Source: Gammaproteobacteria bacterium (GTDB lineage: Bacteria > Pseudomonadota > Gammaproteobacteria > HK1). Taken from it: a DNA stretch of 9,488 nt. Below are positions 6,858 through 9,488 of this stretch, piece after piece (position 1 is the stretch's first letter; each line of letters starts with the position of its first letter). The translations under genes were made by a program, and so were the position numbers. The notes beneath the pieces are model-generated. The model worked only from the letters and a program-made list of their open reading frames with translations, was not told the DNA's origin and did no database searches. The stretch is from contig JAGRHX010000155.1 of the NCBI GenBank assembly GCA_020444775.1, forward strand, positions 1 through 9,488, written 5' to 3'.

Positions 6858-7760
6858 ATGCAGGCACCGACACGACAGACCGACGCACGCGCAGGAGCGC
6901 TTGAGATCTGGCCGGCCGTCGCACTGCTACTGCTGATGATCCTCATGCTGCTGGGACGCGGTCCGGTAGCCGCCGCAGAGCCGCCCGAGGTCGAGCTGGC
7001 GCCCGCCACCGAGGCACGCGCGGTGCCGATCGGCACCCGGGTGCGTTGGGGCGGGATGATTGCGGCCATCCATGCGGTCCAGGACCTGGACCCCGGGCTG
7101 CGCCGGGGTCTGGGGACCGAAGGCGCGGGCCGTCATCTGCTCGAGATCATCGGATTCGATCTGGACGAATCGGGCAGACCGCTGAGCAACGATGAGGTCA
7201 GGGGTCGCTTCCTGGTCGTCACCAGCGCGTCGCTGGACGGCCCCTACGCACCAGGGCGCGAGCTGACCGTGACCGGCATCGTCAGCGGACAGGTGAGCAC
7301 CGCCGAGACCACCGCCGGCCAGTCTGTGCCGGAGAGCCTGCCGGTGGTGCGCTCCGAGTACCGTGATCTCTGGCCAGATACCAGCCAGGTGGCCCAGGTC
7401 GTCGAGCGCCGCTACGTCGAGCCGCGCGTGATTCATCGGGCCTATCCGCCACCGTCGCGAACGGTCGTATACGAGCACCGGCCGCTGCCCGCGCTGCGAC
7501 CCGACCCGTTCTGGGCGCTGGCGCCGCTGACCGTTGCCGCGGCGCTGCTCGCCGACCATACGTACGTCAGCCTGCGCTACGGTTCCGGCTACGGCGACTG
7601 GGGCTATCGTGGCTGGCATGGCCGCCACCACGCGCAATACCCCCGGCGCGTGCACCACTGGCGCGGCGGCCATCGTCAGCATGGCTGGGGTCGACCCTAC
7701 CGTCATCACCGCGACGGCCGGCGATCGTCGGTGTACCTGGGGTTCTCGGGCGGCTTCTGA
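6858..7760 (+). CDS. Slp-family envelope protein with His/Arg/Gly-rich C-terminal tail
   Basis: The 300-residue protein has a long hydrophobic N-terminal segment (about 18-33) ending near Ala38-Ala40, a signal peptide or anchor. Residues about 52-173 match the Slp domain (starvation-inducible outer-membrane lipoprotein): GTRVRWGGMIAA at 59-70, a GRPLS-x5-GRFLV stretch at 106-120, PYAPGRELTVTGIVSG at 129-144, and the closing YRDLWP at 168-173. Unlike typical Slp lipoproteins there is no lipobox Cys; indeed the whole product has no cysteine. The domain is followed by an extra 127 residues: a second hydrophobic stretch (219-232), then a tail rich in His, Arg, Gly, Trp and Tyr (9 His between about 254 and 284), ending in an aromatic YLGFSGGF. 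Location is probably the periplasm or membrane surface; the molecular role of Slp proteins is not well defined. Same strand as the ATPase, but the gap and the strong ribosome site suggest independent expression. Confidence 0.85.
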   Translation: MQAPTRQTDARAGALEIWPAVALLLLMILMLLGRGPVAAAEPPEVELAPATEARAVPIGTRVRWGGMIAAIHAVQDLDPGLRRGLGTEGAGRHLLEIIGFDLDESGRPLSNDEVRGRFLVVTSASLDGPYAPGRELTVTGIVSGQVSTAETTAGQSVPESLPVVRSEYRDLWPDTSQVAQVVERRYVEPRVIHRAYPPPSRTVVYEHRPLPALRPDPFWALAPLTVAAALLADHTYVSLRYGSGYGDWGYRGWHGRHHAQYPRRVHHWRGGHRQHGWGRPYRHHRDGRRSSVYLGFSGGF

Positions 7761-7785
7761 GGTCGAGCGCGCTCAGCGCATATCC

Positions 7786-7815
7786 CTCAACGCGTACCGC
7801 CTCAACGCATACCGT
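7786..7815. repeat. Imperfect 15-bp direct repeat at a convergent gene junction
   Basis: ctcaacgcgtaccgc (7786-7800) is followed at once by ctcaacgcataccgt (7801-7815), 13 of 15 positions identical. The second copy overlaps the last codons and stop of the minus-strand small membrane protein. The 41 bp between the two convergent stops also contain the palindrome gagcgcgctc (7765-7774), but no T-rich tract, so a rho-independent terminator is not clearly present. Confidence 0.5.
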
Positions 7816-8017
7816 GATAGATCATCCAACCGCCATAGAGCACGCTGCAGACGATCAGGCCATAGGACCAGCTGGTCAACCAGAACTGACGACCGCGATG
7901 GCCGAGCCAGACCAGCGCGATGCCGATGAACAAGGACATCACCACGGTGATGATGAGGGTGTGATCGGTGGAGTTGAGGGCCGCGGTGGCCGGATCTTCG
8001 CCTACTCGGTAGCGCAT
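7802..8017 (-). CDS. Small two-helix inner-membrane protein, unknown function
   Basis: This 71-residue product is not recognised. It has two clear hydrophobic helices, about residues 19-38 (LIITVVMSLFIGIALVWL region) and 48-66 (SWSYGLIVCSVLYGGWMIY region), joined by a short basic loop (Gly-His-Arg-Gly-Arg-Gln). The positive-inside rule predicts the loop in the cytoplasm with both ends outside. The composition is a convincing membrane protein, unlike the Arg/Ala/Pro-rich shadow frames here. The start is the only ATG before an upstream in-frame stop; an AGGAG exists but is 18 nt away, too far to be a standard ribosome site. It converges on the Slp-family gene and is divergent from the beta-helix gene. 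Confidence 0.65.
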   Translation of the reverse strand: MRYRVGEDPATAALNSTDHTLIITVVMSLFIGIALVWLGHRGRQFWLTSWSYGLIVCSVLYGGWMIYHGMR

Positions 8018-8048
8018 GGTGGGTTGGGACTACAGCTCCTGGCCTTCA

Positions 8049-8072
8049 GAATCGACCGCGCTCGGTCGATTC
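8049..8072. promoter_or_regulatory. Perfect 10-bp inverted repeat in divergent upstream region
   Basis: gaatcgaccg (8049-8058), a 4-nt spacer cgct, then cggtcgattc (8063-8072) form a perfect inverted repeat. No T-run follows on either strand, so a terminator is unlikely. Lying 32 bp upstream of the small membrane protein start and 85 bp upstream of the beta-helix gene, it is well placed as an operator for one or both. The left arm, extended to the 12-mer cagaatcgaccg (8047-8058), recurs at 8160-8171. Confidence 0.55.
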
Positions 8073-8156
8073 GATCCGACGCGTCCAGCGGGTGATTGTC
8101 ACAGCCCGCAACCGTGACCGCCAGCCCCACCACGACAGGCGGACCATCGTCTCAGC

Positions 8157-9488
8157 ATGCAGAATCGACCGACCCGGCAAAGCGTCCGGCTGACCACCGG
8201 GCGCTTGCGCGCTTGTGGAAAAGCAAAGCGGTGTGCGCTCCTGTTGTTGCTGGCCACCATCCTGGCGGCCAGCCTCGGTGTGACGCTGCTCATCGATCGT
8301 CCCAGACACCACCTGCAGACATGGACCCGAACCCATCTGCCGTCGCTGGCCCGGCCACTGGATGCGGCCATTGGCCGGGTTGTCGGTTGGCGCGGCAGCG
8401 GCGCCACCGCGGACACGATCGCCCGACGCGCGCCACGCCCGTACGCTACAGAAAGACTGTTTCAGCCCGTGAAACCGGTCTTCACACCAGAACCGCCGCA
8501 GCCTTCGGCGCGTGTGCTGCGGGTCGGTCCGGATCAAGCGCTGACCAGCCCCGCGGCCGCCGCGCTGATCGCACGGGACGGCGATGTCATCGAGATCGAG
8601 CCCGGCGAGTATCCCGGGGATACTGCGGTCTGGTCGCAAAGTGGTCTGACCCTGCGTGGCCGCGGCGGGATGGTGTGGTTGGACGCGCAAGACACCCGAT
8701 TGCCCCAGGAGAAGGCCATCTGGCTGATCTCCGGCGACGCCGCGGTGGTCGAGAACATCGCCTTTGTGCATGCCCACGGTCGTGACCGCAACGGCGCCGG
8801 GATCCGCGCCGAGGGCACCGGGCTCAGCGTGCGCAACTGTTACTTCTTCGGCAACGACACCGGGATGCTCGTCAATCCGGATCCACGCAGCGACGTGCTC
8901 ATAGAGCACTCGGAGTTCGCCTGGAACGGCCATTCCTCAGAGCGCGCTCACGGCGTCTACGTGCACGCGGTGCGGCGTCTGATCTTTCGCTTCAACTACC
9001 TGCACCACACCGTGATCGGCAACTACCTGAAGAGCCGTGCGCGTGAGACCTGGGTGCTCTACAACCGCATCGGCGACGAATCGGATGGCTATGGCAACTA
9101 TCTCATCGACCTGAGCAACGGCGGTCTGGCCTACGTGCTGGGCAACCTGCTCTGGCAAGGGCCGCTGGGCGAGAACGCGACGCTGGTGGGGTATGCCGCG
9201 GAAGGCGACCACCATCCTGATGGCGCCCTCTACCTGGTCAACAACACGCTGGTCAATCAACGGAAGGTAGGTCGCTTCGCACGCACCTGGAGCCGCTATC
9301 CGGCGCATGCCTGGAACAACCTGCTGCTCGGCCCCGGGCGGCTGGACGTTCAGACCTTCCAAGCGGCTGCCAACCTGCGGCGTCCCCTGGCTGATATCGG
9401 GGCTGATCTCGGGGCTGATCTCGGGGCTGATCTCGGGGCCGATCTCGGGGCTGGTCTGACCGGTAGCAACCCGCAGGGCGTCTCCTTC
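8157..9488 (+). CDS. Exported right-handed parallel beta-helix protein, C-terminus cut by right edge
   Basis: 444 residues are visible and the frame is still open at the right edge. A basic N-terminus and a hydrophobic segment (about 27-45, Leu/Ala rich) act as signal peptide or anchor, followed by a Pro-rich linker (about 92-118). From about residue 119 the sequence is a parallel beta-helix of the kind found in pectate-lyase-like and carbohydrate-acting proteins: GDVIEIEPGEYPGD (142-155), IWLISGDAAVVENIAF (188-203), DRNGAGIRAEG (210-220), a central HGVYVH, NYLKSRARE with Lys292, then a DLSNGG and NNTLVNQ region. This set of motifs marks a widespread family annotated only as beta-helix repeat proteins, presumably binding or modifying polysaccharide in the envelope; the reaction is unknown. 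Residues 412-431 are a tandem ADIG/ADLG repeat. ATG 8157 is the first start giving the signal; its ribosome site is weak (AGGCGGA, about 13 nt away). Confidence 0.85.
   Translation, partial: MQNRPTRQSVRLTTGRLRACGKAKRCALLLLLATILAASLGVTLLIDRPRHHLQTWTRTHLPSLARPLDAAIGRVVGWRGSGATADTIARRAPRPYATERLFQPVKPVFTPEPPQPSARVLRVGPDQALTSPAAAALIARDGDVIEIEPGEYPGDTAVWSQSGLTLRGRGGMVWLDAQDTRLPQEKAIWLISGDAAVVENIAFVHAHGRDRNGAGIRAEGTGLSVRNCYFFGNDTGMLVNPDPRSDVLIEHSEFAWNGHSSERAHGVYVHAVRRLIFRFNYLHHTVIGNYLKSRARETWVLYNRIGDESDGYGNYLIDLSNGGLAYVLGNLLWQGPLGENATLVGYAAEGDHHPDGALYLVNNTLVNQRKVGRFARTWSRYPAHAWNNLLLGPGRLDVQTFQAAANLRRPLADIGADLGADLGADLGADLGAGLTGSNPQGVSF
8160..8171. repeat. Second copy of cagaatcgaccg, just after the beta-helix start codon
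   Basis: This 12-mer is identical to 8047-8058, which is one arm of the upstream palindrome, and begins at the base after ATG 8157-8159. It encodes Gln-Asn-Arg-Pro, with no special constraint evident. Here it is a single arm without its inverted partner. Confidence 0.5.
9390..9449 (+). repeat. 12-bp coding tandem repeat, five units (Ala-Asp-Leu/Ile-Gly)
   Basis: Five consecutive 12-bp units, consensus gctgatctcggg, at 9390-9401, 9402-9413, 9414-9425, 9426-9437 and 9438-9449. Units two to four are identical; the first has ata for ctc sense change (Ile) and the fifth a silent gcc. A degenerate unit (gctggtctgacc) follows. The unit length is a multiple of three, so copy-number change keeps the beta-helix gene in frame. 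Confidence 0.95.

Noticed and set aside
8096..8785. Plus-strand open frame (229 codons) overlapping the beta-helix gene in another frame
   Set aside because: Its Arg/Ala/Pro/His-rich translation has no motif, whereas the frame starting at 8157 carries the conserved beta-helix motifs to the window end.
8046..8933. Minus-strand open frame (295 codons) opposite the beta-helix gene
   Set aside because: The plus strand encodes a recognisable beta-helix family with export signal; the minus frame has shadow-like composition.

Overview
The window is GC-rich, densely coded DNA of proteobacterial character. The protein families (a PpiC parvulin, an Slp-family protein, an RND metal-efflux adaptor, and a large HerA-like ATPase of a type common in Gammaproteobacteria) suggest a high-GC gammaproteobacterium, perhaps in or near the Chromatiales. 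That placement is an inference from family resemblance; nothing here proves it. I see no tRNA, rRNA, CRISPR array, transposase or phage gene.

Left part, minus strand (about 1-3995). Six genes all point left. In order of transcription they are a two-CBS-domain protein, an Ldh_2-family malate/L-lactate-type dehydrogenase, a stand-alone PpiC parvulin, a periplasmic TPR protein, a secreted Cys-containing small protein, and the N-terminus of a heavy-metal RND efflux adaptor that runs off the left edge. Gaps between the first four are 69-121 bp. The last two genes are set apart by about 200 bp gaps and look like the start of a separate metal-efflux locus.

Centre (3996-7760). A 292 bp divergent intergenic region separates the CBS gene from an 800-residue HerA/DUF87-type ATPase on the plus strand. 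This is followed by an Slp-domain protein that has lost the lipoprotein cysteine and gained a His/Arg/Gly/Tyr-rich tail. A small two-helix membrane protein (minus strand, 7802-8017) converges on it.

Right part (8018-9488). A 139 bp divergent region carries a perfect 10-bp hairpin/palindrome, one arm of which is repeated immediately after the start codon of the last gene. That gene encodes an exported or membrane-anchored right-handed parallel beta-helix protein that runs off the right edge. It contains an in-frame 12-bp tandem repeat encoding (Ala-Asp-Leu/Ile-Gly)n.

Most genes look like conserved chromosomal genes, and I do not see a clear new multi-gene system. The parts most worth a second look are the metal-efflux leader protein, the divergent CBS/HerA-like pair, the altered Slp protein, and the palindrome plus coding repeat around the beta-helix gene.
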